NCBI GenBank assembly: GCA_030620915.1
Contig: JAUXIR010000110.1
Location: 1-5,957, forward strand
Origin: Geopsychrobacter sp.
Lineage (GTDB): Bacteria; Desulfobacterota; Desulfuromonadia; Desulfuromonadales; Geopsychrobacteraceae
Direction: 5' to 3'
DNA length: 5,957 nucleotides
Under the pieces are notes generated by a model. The model was given only the letters and a program-made list of their open reading frames with translations. It did not search any database and was not told where the DNA came from. Shown here in pieces: positions 1-5,957 of this stretch. The position numbers and the translations under genes are program-made. Every line of letters begins with the position of its first letter. The first letter of the stretch is position 1.

Positions 1-684
1 CTGCCGGTCATTTTGGGCCAGCGCTTTGCGGGCCAGCTGCAAGCGGCTATCCTGTCCGAGCGGTCCATTACGGAACAGGAAGCTCGCTTCACGCAGCAGT
101 CCGCTATCGGTTTTTTCTTGCAGAATATGGTGAGCTCGTTGCAGTAAGCGTTGTTGATCATTGGCGCCAGGCAGGGCTTGATTGTAAAAGTAAAGGGCGC
201 GCAACGGTTCATCGCGGCGCTCATAGGCGAGAGCCATCCCCTCATACAGGTATTGCTGGTCGGCAGGGGCAAAGGTCTGGTCGGCAACCTCCAGCAGTTG
301 GGTGAGGCCGGAGTTATTTTCTCCTGCCATGATCAGGCTGTAGCCGATCAGCAAGTCAACTTCAATCGAACGTTCTGATTCGGCAACCCTTTCCAGGTAG
401 AGCAGGGCATCGGCGAAACGACTCTGGGTCAGGAAAATTCGCCCGAGGTAGGTATAGGCTTTAAGGGCCAGGGCTGAATCGTGATGGCGCAGCACAAAGC
501 TGCGAAAGCGCGACAATGCCAGCGACCGGGCACCGTTGCGGTATGCCGCTTCCGCGGCGGCAAAGGCCTCTTCGGCCGCCGCGCGTTGACCCACTGCTTG
601 TTCAGTGGCGGCAAAGGGGACAACAGGCAGGCCGGTTATTGCCAGCGTGACCAGAATGATAAACCGAATCAGATAAGCTTTCAT
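1..684 (-). CDS. Exported TPR-like helical-repeat protein, 3' end beyond the window
   Basis: Reading from the ATG at 684, the minus strand stays open for 228 codons to the window edge, so the C-terminus is missing. Residues 1-28 look like a Sec signal peptide: MKAYLIRF, a hydrophobic core (IILVTLAITGLPVV), then PFAA, with likely cleavage near FAA/TE. I see no lipobox cysteine. The mature part is alanine- and leucine-rich and helical, with TPR-like spacing. Residues about 30-110 (AEEAFAAAEAAYRNG, then ALKAYTYLGRIFLTQSRFAD) fit two to three TPR units, and further helical pairs follow (GMALAYERRDEPLRALYFYN). Such repeats bind proteins, here probably in the periplasm. An N-terminal TPR domain of a penicillin-binding-protein activator (LpoA-like, with a periplasmic-binding domain following) is possible but cannot be tested here. 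It starts 32 nt after dnaJ in the same direction with a weak SD (GGA, 7 nt before the ATG), so readthrough from the heat-shock operon is plausible. The coding status is fairly sure; the function is unknown. Confidence 0.78.
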   Translation of the reverse strand, partial: MKAYLIRFIILVTLAITGLPVVPFAATEQAVGQRAAAEEAFAAAEAAYRNGARSLALSRFRSFVLRHHDSALALKAYTYLGRIFLTQSRFADALLYLERVAESERSIEVDLLIGYSLIMAGENNSGLTQLLEVADQTFAPADQQYLYEGMALAYERRDEPLRALYFYNQALPGANDQQRLLQRAHHILQEKTDSGLLREASFLFRNGPLGQDSRLQLARKALAQNDRQ

Positions 685-716
685 GCCGAGATCCGTTGGT
701 AGGGTGTGACGGCTTG

Positions 717-1832
717 TCAGCCGAACAGTTCCTTCACCTTATCTAAAAAACCCTTGCCGAGCGGGTGGATATTCTCACCACTGACGGCGGCGAATTCTTC
801 AAGCAGCTCGCGTTGGCGGGCATCGAGTTTGGTCGGGACTTCGACGCGCAGGATAACCATCTGGTCGCCACGTCCATAGCCCTGGAGAGAGACGATCCCC
901 TTGCCGGTCAACTTGAAAATTTTACCACTCTGGGTACCGGTCGGGACCTTGAGAGAGACCTTCCCCTCGAGTGTCGGGACCTCGATCTCGCAGCCGAGAG
1001 CGGCCTGTACGAAGGATATCGGCACCTCGCAGATGACATCATGTCCTTCCCGTTCGAAGATGGGATGATCCTCAACCGTGATGACAACATAGAGATCGCC
1101 GGGGCGGCCACCCTGGCTCCCCGCTTCCCCTTCGCTGTTGAGTTTAAGCCGAGTGTCGGTTTCAACGCCAGCGGGAATTTTCAGAGACAGGCTGCGTTTC
1201 TTTTTGATCAGGCCTGAACCATGGCAGTCTGGACAGGGGTCGGCAATGATCTTGCCCTCCCCACGACAGTCTGGACAGGGTCTTGTCATGGTGAAAAAGC
1301 CCTGCTGGAAGCGAACCTGACCGGCTCCGCGACAGGTATTGCAGGACTGAACCCTGGTTCCTTTACGTGCGCCCGAGCCGTCGCAGCTCTCGCAAGTCTG
1401 TTTGCGTGGCAGTTGCAGGGTTTTTTCTGCACCGAAGGCGGCATCCTCAAAGGAGATCGTCAGGTTGTAGCGCAGGTCGTCACCGCGGCGACCACGACTG
1501 CTACCGCGTCTGGATCCGCCGCTGAAGACATCGCCGAAGATATCGCCGAAGATGTCTTCGAAGGGGGAACCACCGAAATCGAATCCGCCGCTTGAGAATC
1601 CGCCGCTATTCATCCCCGCATGACCATACTGGTCATAGATCGCGCGTTTCTGGCCGTCGGAAAGGACAGCGTAGGCTTCGCTCAACTCCTTGAACTTATC
1701 CTCAGCCGGTTTGTCACCTGGATTTTTGTCGGGGTGATATTTAATCGCCAGGCGACGATAGGCCTTCTTGATCTCGGTATCACTCGCATTGCGGTTGACG
1801 CCGAGTATTTCATAATAATCACGTTTAGACAA
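717..1832 (-). CDS. dnaJ: Chaperone protein DnaJ (Hsp40)
   Basis: This is the co-chaperone that delivers unfolded clients to DnaK and stimulates its ATPase in the cytoplasm. With the start chosen here it has 371 residues, the usual type I length. Domains in order: J domain at 1-70 with the HPD motif at 33-35 ([10 protein letters not shown]); a Gly/Phe linker at about 70-107 with repeated DIF/DVF motifs; a zinc-binding domain at 147-207 with four CxxCxGxG repeats starting at C147, C164, C186 and C200; then the C-terminal substrate-binding and dimerisation domains. All eight zinc-ligand cysteines are present. No ATG is available. The open frame reaches TTG at 1838, but the in-frame TTG at 1832 gives [12 protein letters not shown], matching the family N-terminus, and lies 9 nt from AGGAA instead of 3. 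It is last of the four chaperone-operon genes and follows dnaK across a structured gap. Identity is certain; the exact start is probable. Confidence 0.97.
   Translation of the reverse strand: MSKRDYYEILGVNRNASDTEIKKAYRRLAIKYHPDKNPGDKPAEDKFKELSEAYAVLSDGQKRAIYDQYGHAGMNSGGFSSGGFDFGGSPFEDIFGDIFGDVFSGGSRRGSSRGRRGDDLRYNLTISFEDAAFGAEKTLQLPRKQTCESCDGSGARKGTRVQSCNTCRGAGQVRFQQGFFTMTRPCPDCRGEGKIIADPCPDCHGSGLIKKKRSLSLKIPAGVETDTRLKLNSEGEAGSQGGRPGDLYVVITVEDHPIFEREGHDVICEVPISFVQAALGCEIEVPTLEGKVSLKVPTGTQSGKIFKLTGKGIVSLQGYGRGDQMVILRVEVPTKLDARQRELLEEFAAVSGENIHPLGKGFLDKVKELFG
1524..1559. repeat. Three tandem 12-bp repeats inside dnaJ
   Basis: On the plus strand GAAGACATCGCC, GAAGATATCGCC and GAAGATGTCTTC follow each other without gaps. 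On the coding strand they encode [12 protein letters not shown] in the Gly/Phe linker of DnaJ. The length is a multiple of three, so gain or loss of a unit keeps the frame. Comparable DIF-type motifs occur in E. coli DnaJ, so this is a family feature rather than a foreign repeat. Confidence 0.75.
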
Positions 1833-1841
1833 AATCAATGA

Positions 1842-1846
1842 TTCCT
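1842..1846 (-). promoter_or_regulatory. dnaJ ribosome binding site that favours the TTG at 1832
   Basis: The coding strand reads AGGAA. It lies 9 nt before the TTG at 1832 and only 3 nt before the TTG at 1838, so spacing supports the downstream start. It begins 4 nt after the base of the hairpin at 1851-1878, so the ribosome must bind directly beside that structure. Confidence 0.6.
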
Positions 1847-1850
1847 GTAA

Positions 1851-1878
1851 CAGCCCGGCAGCTGAGGCTGCCGGGCTG
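1851..1878 (-). other. Strong intercistronic hairpin between dnaK and dnaJ
   Basis: The arms CAGCCCGGCAGC (1851-1862) and GCTGCCGGGCTG (1867-1878) are perfect 12-bp complements, with 10 of 12 pairs G-C, around a 4-nt loop (CUCA in the mRNA). No T-run follows on either strand: on the minus strand the stem is followed by TTACAGGAATC, which is the dnaJ ribosome-binding region. It therefore does not look like a standard intrinsic terminator. It could block 3' exonucleases after dnaK, slow translation of dnaJ, or cause partial termination; the sequence does not say which. Confidence 0.8.
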
Positions 1879-1893
1879 GTTATGGCTTAAATT

Positions 1894-1933
1894 GGACCCT
1901 TGTTCGGAGGTCCTTAAATGAGCGGGGTGCCGC
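1894..1933 (-). other. Two small potential hairpins just after the dnaK stop
   Basis: GGACC (1894-1898) pairs with GGTCC (1909-1913) around a 10-nt loop. GCGG (1922-1925) pairs with CCGC (1930-1933) around a 4-nt loop, directly beside the dnaK stop codon. Each is weak alone. Together with the stem at 1851-1878 they make most of the roughly 100-nt gap foldable. No promoter or open frame is evident here. Confidence 0.35.
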
Positions 1934-3823
1934 TTATTTCTTATCGTCGGAGACGTCTTCAAATTCAGCATCGACCACGCCATCATCGGCGCTTGAATCG
2001 GAAGCATCGGCATCAGCCGAAGAATCGGCATACATGCTCTCAGCCAGCTTGTGCGATGCCTGAGCCAGGGCTTCAGATTTCTGCTGAATAATCGCACAAT
2101 CATCGCCCTCCATGGCCGTCTTCAGCTCAGCCAGGGCCGCTTCGATATTCCCTTTGGTTTCGCTGTCGATCTTCTCGCTGTGTTCCTTGAGGGATTTTTC
2201 CGTGGTATAGATCAGGCCGTCAGCCTGGTTGCGGGCCTCAATCAGTTCGCGTTTTTTCTGATCATCGGCGGCATGGGCTTCGGCTTCGGTGACCATGCGA
2301 TCGATCTCCTCTTGAGAGAGGCCGCTCGAGGCGGTTATCTGGATCGATTGCTCCTTGCCGGTGCCCAGATCCTTGGCGGAGACATGCAGAATGCCGTTGG
2401 CATCGATATCGAAAGTGACTTCGATCTGTGGCACGCCACGCGGTGCTGCCGGAAGACCGACCAGTTCAAAGTTACCGATGGTCTTATTGTCGACCGACAT
2501 TTCGCGCTCGCCCTGCAGAACATGCACGGAAACGGCGGGCTGGTTATCGGCAGCGGTCGAGAAAACCTGACTCTTCTTGCAGGGGACGGTGGTATTTTTT
2601 TCGATCAGCTTGGTCATGACGCCACCCAAGGTCTCGATGCCCAGCGATAGCGGTGTCACGTCCAGCAGCAGGACATCCTTGACTTCCCCGGTGAGGACCC
2701 CGCCCTGAATGGCAGCGCCGATGGCAACGACCTCGTCCGGATTGACACCCTTGCTCGGATCCTTGCCGAAGATCTCTTTGACCTTCTGTTGCACGATCGG
2801 CATGCGTGACATACCGCCGACCAGCAGGACTTCATCGACGTCGCTGGCCGAAAGACCGGCATCCTTGATCGCCGTGCGGCAGGGTCCGATAAGCTTGTCG
2901 ATCAGATCGGAACAGATGCTTTCGAGTTTGGCGCGAGAAAGCTTGATGTTGAGGTGCTTCGGGCCGCTCTGGTCAGCCGTGATGAACGGCAGGTTGATAT
3001 CGGTCTCCATCGACGAGGAGAGTTCGATCTTGGCTTTCTCGGCACCCTCTTTGAGGCGCTGCAGGGCCATTTTGTCGTTGCGCAGATTGATTCCCTGATC
3101 TTTCTTGAATTCATCCGCGATGTAATCGATGATCCGCTGATCGAAGTCTTCGCCACCTAAGAAGGTATCCCCGTTGGTCGATTTGACTTCGAATACGCCG
3201 TCGCCGAGTTCCAGGATTGAAACATCGAAGGTGCCACCACCCAGGTCAAAGACCGCGATGGTCATCTCCTCTTTTTTGTCGAGCCCGTAAGCCAGTGCGG
3301 CTGCAGTCGGCTCGTTGATGATCCGCTGAATATTCAGGCCGGCGATCTTGCCGGCATCCTTGGTTGCTTGACGCTGCGAGTCGTTGAAGTAGGCCGGTAC
3401 GGTGATGACTGCGTCAGTCACGTCTTCGCCCAGATAGTCCTCAGCGGTCTGCTTCATCTTCTGCAGGATCATCGCCGAGATTTCCTGCGGGCTGTACTGC
3501 TTGTCGCGCGCCTCGACCCAGGCATCGCCATTGTCGGCCTTGATAATCGTAAACGGGCTGATCTCCTGGTCTTTTTTGACCTGCTCGGTGTCGTACTTAC
3601 GTCCGATCAGCCGTTTGATGGCAAACAGGGTATTCTCGGGGTTGGTGACGGCCTGACGCTTGGCTTGCTGGCCGACCAGACGCTCACCACTCTCGGAGAT
3701 GGCGACCATCGAAGGCGTCGTCCGCGCGCCTTCTGAGTTAGCGATGACAACCGGTTCGCCCCCTTCCATAACCGACACACACGAGTTGGTGGTGCCGAGA
3801 TCGATTCCGATAACTTTAGCCAT
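1934..3823 (-). CDS. dnaK: Chaperone protein DnaK (Hsp70)
   Basis: This is the ATP-dependent cytoplasmic chaperone at the centre of the DnaK-DnaJ-GrpE cycle. The product has 629 residues, close to the usual bacterial length of about 640. The nucleotide-binding domain (1-383) shows phosphate-1 [10 protein letters not shown] at 5-14, K70, [12 protein letters not shown] at 169-180 (E171), phosphate-2 DLGGGTFD at 193-200 with the expected catalytic/autophosphorylated Thr at 198, and the adenosine motif [10 protein letters not shown] at 333-342. The interdomain linker VLLLDVTP is at 384-391. The substrate-binding beta domain follows to about 500, then the helical lid. The tail is rich in Ser, Ala and Asp (about 600-615) and ends [13 protein letters not shown], the conserved acidic bacterial ending. 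The ATG at 3823 has an excellent SD (AAGGAG, 7 nt upstream), the best translation signal in the operon. It lies 60 nt after grpE. Compared with E. coli, Cys replaces Thr in the TVPCKKSQ segment (C415). Nothing is broken. Confidence 0.99.
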   Translation of the reverse strand: MAKVIGIDLGTTNSCVSVMEGGEPVVIANSEGARTTPSMVAISESGERLVGQQAKRQAVTNPENTLFAIKRLIGRKYDTEQVKKDQEISPFTIIKADNGDAWVEARDKQYSPQEISAMILQKMKQTAEDYLGEDVTDAVITVPAYFNDSQRQATKDAGKIAGLNIQRIINEPTAAALAYGLDKKEEMTIAVFDLGGGTFDVSILELGDGVFEVKSTNGDTFLGGEDFDQRIIDYIADEFKKDQGINLRNDKMALQRLKEGAEKAKIELSSSMETDINLPFITADQSGPKHLNIKLSRAKLESICSDLIDKLIGPCRTAIKDAGLSASDVDEVLLVGGMSRMPIVQQKVKEIFGKDPSKGVNPDEVVAIGAAIQGGVLTGEVKDVLLLDVTPLSLGIETLGGVMTKLIEKNTTVPCKKSQVFSTAADNQPAVSVHVLQGEREMSVDNKTIGNFELVGLPAAPRGVPQIEVTFDIDANGILHVSAKDLGTGKEQSIQITASSGLSQEEIDRMVTEAEAHAADDQKKRELIEARNQADGLIYTTEKSLKEHSEKIDSETKGNIEAALAELKTAMEGDDCAIIQQKSEALAQASHKLAESMYADSSADADASDSSADDGVVDAEFEDVSDDKK

Positions 3824-3849
3824 GATTCTTCTCCTTAAGTTCTATTTCG

Positions 3850-3881
3850 GGCCTTGCGGCCTGTGATTTATGGGTTGACCC
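3850..3881 (-). other. Small hairpins in the grpE-dnaK gap
   Basis: In the mRNA sense, GGCC-GCAA-GGCC (3861-3850) forms a 4-bp stem closed by a GNRA-type tetraloop. Just upstream, GGG-TCAA-CCC (3881-3872) could form a 3-bp stem. They lie between the grpE stop and the dnaK SD. Neither is followed by a T-run, so they are not terminators. Both are short and may be chance. Confidence 0.35.
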
Positions 3882-3883
3882 GG

Positions 3884-4549
3884 TTATTCGCCGCTGTCTT
3901 CAGCAGGTGCGGGGGTCTCGTCGTCTTCAGTAGCAGCCTGTGGTGGCTTGGCGACCATGACCATCGCCGGACGCAACAGACGGCTGTTCAGCAGGTAGCC
4001 TTTTTGTAATTCCTTGGCAACGTGGTTGGCCGGCACTTCATCGGTTTCGAGCTGGCCCACTGCTTGATGGTGAGCAGGGTCGAACGGCTCACCCGGCGAT
4101 GAAATAGATTCAACCCCGAATTTCTGCATCACGCCGGTGAACTGGGAGAGGGTCATTTGCACCCCTTCCAGCAGTCCGCCGCCGTCTTCTTGAGTCGCGG
4201 CATGTTCAATCGCACGTTCAAGGTTGTCGATAACCGGCAGGATCTCGCGCAGAATATTTTCATTGCCGAACTTGGCGATGTCTTCCTTCTCACGCTGATT
4301 GCGCTTGCGCAGGTTATCCATCTCAGCCAGCGCCCGCAGATAGAGTTCTTGCTTGTTGCGTGCCTCTTCCTGCGCGCTTTCCAGTTCCTCGGCAAGGCTA
4401 TCCGTTTCGCTAACCACCTCTGTGAGCTCTTCCTGCAACTCTTCGGGAATCTCAATCTCTGGCCCGAGATTGCTGGTCAATTCATCAATCTCTGCAAGTT
4501 CTTCTGCCGTTAATTTTTCTTTGACGTTCTCTTTTTTCTTTTTAGCCAC
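3884..4549 (-). CDS. grpE: Nucleotide exchange factor GrpE
   Basis: GrpE releases ADP from DnaK and so resets the chaperone cycle; it works as a cytoplasmic dimer. The product has 221 residues, slightly longer than the common 190-200 because of extended acidic ends. The N-terminus is lysine-rich (MAKKKKENVKEK), followed by a Glu-rich segment with long-helix/coiled-coil character at about 35-95 (EELESAQEEARNKQ, then LYLRALAEMDNLRKRNQRE). Family motifs are ILPVIDNLERAI at 103-114, GEPFDPAHHQAV at 153-164 and the C-terminal beta domain signature ELQKGYLLNSRLLRPAMV at 180-197. The start is GTG: the next in-frame Met is at residue 77 inside the long helix, and AGGAG lies 10 nt before the GTG. It begins 18 nt after the hrcA stop, so the two are cotranscribed. 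The tail (ATEDDETPAPAEDSGE) looks disordered. Confidence 0.98.
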   Translation of the reverse strand: MAKKKKENVKEKLTAEELAEIDELTSNLGPEIEIPEELQEELTEVVSETDSLAEELESAQEEARNKQELYLRALAEMDNLRKRNQREKEDIAKFGNENILREILPVIDNLERAIEHAATQEDGGGLLEGVQMTLSQFTGVMQKFGVESISSPGEPFDPAHHQAVGQLETDEVPANHVAKELQKGYLLNSRLLRPAMVMVAKPPQAATEDDETPAPAEDSGE

Positions 4550-4567
4550 CTTCTGTGAGCTCCTTTT

Positions 4568-5605
4568 TCAAGATTCTCGATCGAGAAGACGACCGACAAG
4601 GCTGGCCGTAAAATCGACGATCGGGATAACCTGCGAATAATTCATACGAACCGGCCCGATGACACCGAGGGTTCCGACAGCACCTTTTTGGCCGGAGAAG
4701 GGGGCGGTGATCAGGCTGCAGCCTTCGATCTTGGCGTCTGATGACTGGCTGCCAATAAAGATCTGTACCCCGCCGGCCGATTGACTGCTGTCGAGTAGTT
4801 CGATCAGTTGTTGTTTGCTTTCCAGGGTTCGCATGATCTTCATCATCGAGTCATGCGAGGTGAAATCGGGTTGTTCAAGCATGCGTGAGGTGCCGGCAAC
4901 ATAGACCTGTTCGGCAACATCTCCTTGCAGGGCCTTATCTGAAAGTTCAAAGGCCTGTTTCTGCAATTTATTCAGGCGCGTTTTTTCCTCTCGCAGTTCG
5001 ACGGCGATTCTCTCACGCACCTGGGTGATAGTCATCCCGGGCAGTTGGTGGTTCAAGTAGTTGGTGATCGATTCGAGTTCGCGTTGACTGAAGTCGATTC
5101 CAGGTTCGATCACCTTGTTTTGAATCAGGCCTGATTCAGAAACGAAAATTACCAGCAGACGCCCCTGGGACAGGCGCACAAATTCGATCTGGCGAAAGAT
5201 CGTCGAATTGAAACGCGGCGCCATGACCAGGCCGGTATATTTTGAAATACCGGAGAGCAGGTTGCCGACCTCTTGCATGACTTCTTCCATGCTCTTGCCG
5301 GCAAAACGAGAACTATCTTCGAGGCTGTGGCGGAATTCCTCAGGCAGGTCGCGCACCTGCAGCAGCGATTCAACGTAGTATTGATAGCCCTTATCGGTTG
5401 GAATCCGTCCGGCAGACGTGTGTGGTGAGGCAAGAAAACCCATCTCTTCAAGGTCAGCCATCACATTGCGCACCGTGGCCGGAGACAGGTCGAAAGCATG
5501 CCGCTTGGTGATGGCACGGCTGCCGATCGGTTCAGCCGTATGGATATAGTCCTCGACAATCGCTTCGAGGATGTTTTGACTGCGCTCGTTTAATGGTGCA
5601 TCCAT
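4568..5605 (-). CDS. hrcA: Heat-inducible transcription repressor HrcA
   Basis: HrcA is the repressor of class I heat-shock genes. It binds the CIRCE operator as a dimer, and family knowledge says its activity is maintained by GroEL. The product has 345 residues, the normal length. The N-terminal winged-helix domain (about 1-75) carries LNERSQNILEAIVEDYI, then TAEPIGSRAI, LSPATVRNVMADLEEMGFL and the conserved HTSAGRIPTDKGYQYYV. A central GAF-like and dimerisation region follows. The C-terminus has the typical GPVRMNYSQVIPIVDFTASLV. I chose the ATG at 5605 (MDAPLNERSQ) because GGTGG lies 7 nt upstream. A GTG at 5620 would add five residues (MGGHK) but has no SD before it and would consume this one. 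The gene is first in the operon and sits directly behind the CIRCE site it should bind, so it is probably autoregulated. Confidence 0.98.
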   Translation of the reverse strand: MDAPLNERSQNILEAIVEDYIHTAEPIGSRAITKRHAFDLSPATVRNVMADLEEMGFLASPHTSAGRIPTDKGYQYYVESLLQVRDLPEEFRHSLEDSSRFAGKSMEEVMQEVGNLLSGISKYTGLVMAPRFNSTIFRQIEFVRLSQGRLLVIFVSESGLIQNKVIEPGIDFSQRELESITNYLNHQLPGMTITQVRERIAVELREEKTRLNKLQKQAFELSDKALQGDVAEQVYVAGTSRMLEQPDFTSHDSMMKIMRTLESKQQLIELLDSSQSAGGVQIFIGSQSSDAKIEGCSLITAPFSGQKGAVGTLGVIGPVRMNYSQVIPIVDFTASLVGRLLDRES

Positions 5606-5612
5606 CTTGTGA

Positions 5613-5617
5613 CCACC
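5613..5617 (-). promoter_or_regulatory. hrcA ribosome binding site that decides the start
   Basis: The coding strand reads GGTGG, within AGGTGGGTGG, 7 nt before the ATG at 5605. This supports that ATG over the GTG at 5620, which lies inside the same G-rich stretch and is preceded by a pyrimidine-rich segment without SD character. Confidence 0.6.
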
Positions 5618-5642
5618 CACCTAAAAGGGGCTTAAAACAACA

Positions 5643-5669
5643 TTAGCACTCAACGCGAGTGAGTGCTAA
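5643..5669. promoter_or_regulatory. CIRCE operator (HrcA binding site)
   Basis: TTAGCACTC at 5643-5651 and GAGTGCTAA at 5661-5669 form the exact consensus CIRCE inverted repeat with a 9-bp spacer (AACGCGAGT). The flanking bases 5642 and 5670 extend the match to 10 bp per arm. It lies 37 nt upstream of the hrcA ATG and covers the expected transcription start, so bound HrcA should block RNA polymerase. This is the only CIRCE copy in the window. Confidence 0.98.
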
Positions 5670-5672
5670 TGG

Positions 5673-5701
5673 AGGGTACCAATCGCTCCAATTTTTGTCA
5701 A
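5673..5701 (-). promoter_or_regulatory. Sigma-70-type promoter of the hrcA operon
   Basis: On the minus strand a perfect -35 box TTGACA (5701-5696) is followed after 17 bp by TACCCT (5678-5673), which matches the -10 consensus at T1, A2 and T6. The expected start falls around 5665-5668, inside the CIRCE. The -35 box lies 22 bp beyond the hemW stop, so the operon has its own promoter. The -10 box is weak, so the start site is a prediction. Confidence 0.72.
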
Positions 5702-5722
5702 GCCGATATGATCGTGTTCGAA

Positions 5723-5957
5723 TTAAAGGAAATGGCTGATGAGATGATCGTAGAGCAACCAGCCCTCTGGGGTAAAAAAATAATGGTTATGCTTGAGTTG
5801 CAGCTGGAAGCGGAGAGAATCGAGAGCCTGAGGAAAGGCCTCTTCCAGAGAGATACCGAATCGCTGGGCAAAGGCTGTCCGGTCAATGCCGTCTCTGGTG
5901 CGTAAGGCCAGGTAGAGGGTTTCGGCCATGGCCTGTTGCCGGTTGAACCCTTCGAGA
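5723..5957 (-). CDS. hemW: HemW-like radical-SAM protein, C-terminal part only
   Basis: The minus-strand frame is open from the window edge to the TAA at 5725-5723, giving the last 77 residues; the 5' end lies beyond the window. The sequence begins LEGFNRQQAMAETLYLALR and continues TRDGIDRTAFAQRFGISLEE, then ends FFTPEGWLLYDHLISHFL. This matches the C-terminal winged-helix-like region of the HemW/HemN family: the E-T-L-L-LR-GID segment, an F-RFG segment and a final T-G-LL-D-I. HemW is reported to act as a haem chaperone and was long annotated as oxygen-independent coproporphyrinogen III oxidase. The radical-SAM CxxxCxxC motif would be in the missing part, so it cannot be checked here. The internal ATG at 5929 is not the start. 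A hemW homologue upstream of hrcA is a frequent arrangement in bacteria with HrcA operons. No terminator is visible between its stop and the hrcA promoter. Confidence 0.85.
   Translation of the reverse strand, partial: LEGFNRQQAMAETLYLALRTRDGIDRTAFAQRFGISLEEAFPQALDSLRFQLQLKHNHYFFTPEGWLLYDHLISHFL

Noticed and set aside
429..623. A 64-codon minus-strand frame inside the exported-protein gene
   Set aside because: It is an out-of-frame shadow rich in Pro and Arg. The frame starting at 684 has a signal peptide and stays open to the window edge.
765..1217. A 150-codon plus-strand open frame opposite dnaJ, and the adjoining one at 1221-1595
   Set aside because: Both lie entirely within dnaJ coding sequence, are low in recognisable motifs and carry no promoter or SD that I can support.
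1851..1878. Intrinsic terminator after dnaK
   Set aside because: The stem is strong enough, but neither strand has a following T-run, and dnaJ continues the conserved operon in the same direction. It is kept as an intercistronic hairpin instead.
2051..2650. A 199-codon open frame on the plus strand, antisense to dnaK
   Set aside because: It overlaps well-conserved dnaK sequence, and its translation has no recognisable domain. Long antisense frames opposite dnaK/hsp70 are a known artefact of codon bias.
5603..5620. GTG at 5620 as the hrcA start
   Set aside because: It lacks an upstream SD and would add MGGHK, which is not typical of the family; the ATG at 5605 has GGTGG at good spacing.
5667..5702. 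An RpoH (sigma-32) type promoter before hrcA
   Set aside because: CTTGAC and a CCCTCCAT-like stretch are present, but the gap between them (about 19-21 bp) is longer than the usual 11-16 bp, and the sigma-70 reading fits better.
5663..5905. An 80-codon plus-strand frame opposite the hemW 3' end
   Set aside because: It starts inside the CIRCE element and lies opposite recognisable HemW C-terminal sequence; its product shows no family features.
1..5957. A novel accessory, mobile or defence system
   Set aside because: All long conserved frames are accounted for by hemW, hrcA, grpE, dnaK, dnaJ and one exported repeat protein. I found no insertion-sequence ends, CRISPR-type repeats, tRNA or transferred-looking segment.

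Overview
The window is a chromosomal housekeeping segment. Every convincing gene lies on the minus strand, so transcription runs from high to low coordinates. It holds the HrcA-type class I heat-shock operon in the order hrcA-grpE-dnaK-dnaJ. The 3' end of a hemW-like radical-SAM gene lies upstream, and the 5' part of an exported, probably TPR-rich protein gene lies downstream. The combination of hemW-hrcA-grpE-dnaK-dnaJ, a CIRCE operator, moderate GC and protein sequence character suggests a Gram-negative deltaproteobacterium of the Desulfuromonadales/Geobacter type. That assignment rests on recalled gene order, not on a database search.

Layout from right to left. 5957-5723: C-terminal 77 residues of HemW. 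5722-5606: hrcA leader with a consensus TTGACA -35 box, a weaker -10 and a perfect CIRCE inverted repeat over the expected transcription start. 5605-4568: hrcA. 4549-3884: grpE, starting at GTG after an 18-nt gap. 3883-3824: 60-nt gap with small hairpins and a strong Shine-Dalgarno for dnaK. 3823-1934: dnaK. 1933-1833: about 100-nt structured gap with a 12-bp hairpin just before the dnaJ ribosome binding site. 1832-717: dnaJ, probably starting at TTG. 716-685: short gap without an evident terminator. 684-1: start of a gene for a secreted helical-repeat protein that runs off the window.

How the genes work together: HrcA represses the operon by binding CIRCE. DnaK with its co-chaperone DnaJ and nucleotide-exchange factor GrpE forms the folding machine whose genes are induced when HrcA loses activity under heat stress. 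Translation signals differ along the operon: optimal SD plus ATG for dnaK, GTG for grpE, and TTG behind a stable hairpin for dnaJ. This fits a need for more DnaK than co-chaperones, though that is inference.

I found no mobile element, CRISPR array, RNA gene or unusual defence-like system. The window is essentially canonical. The points worth a second look are the structured dnaK-dnaJ gap and the exported protein gene placed directly after dnaJ.
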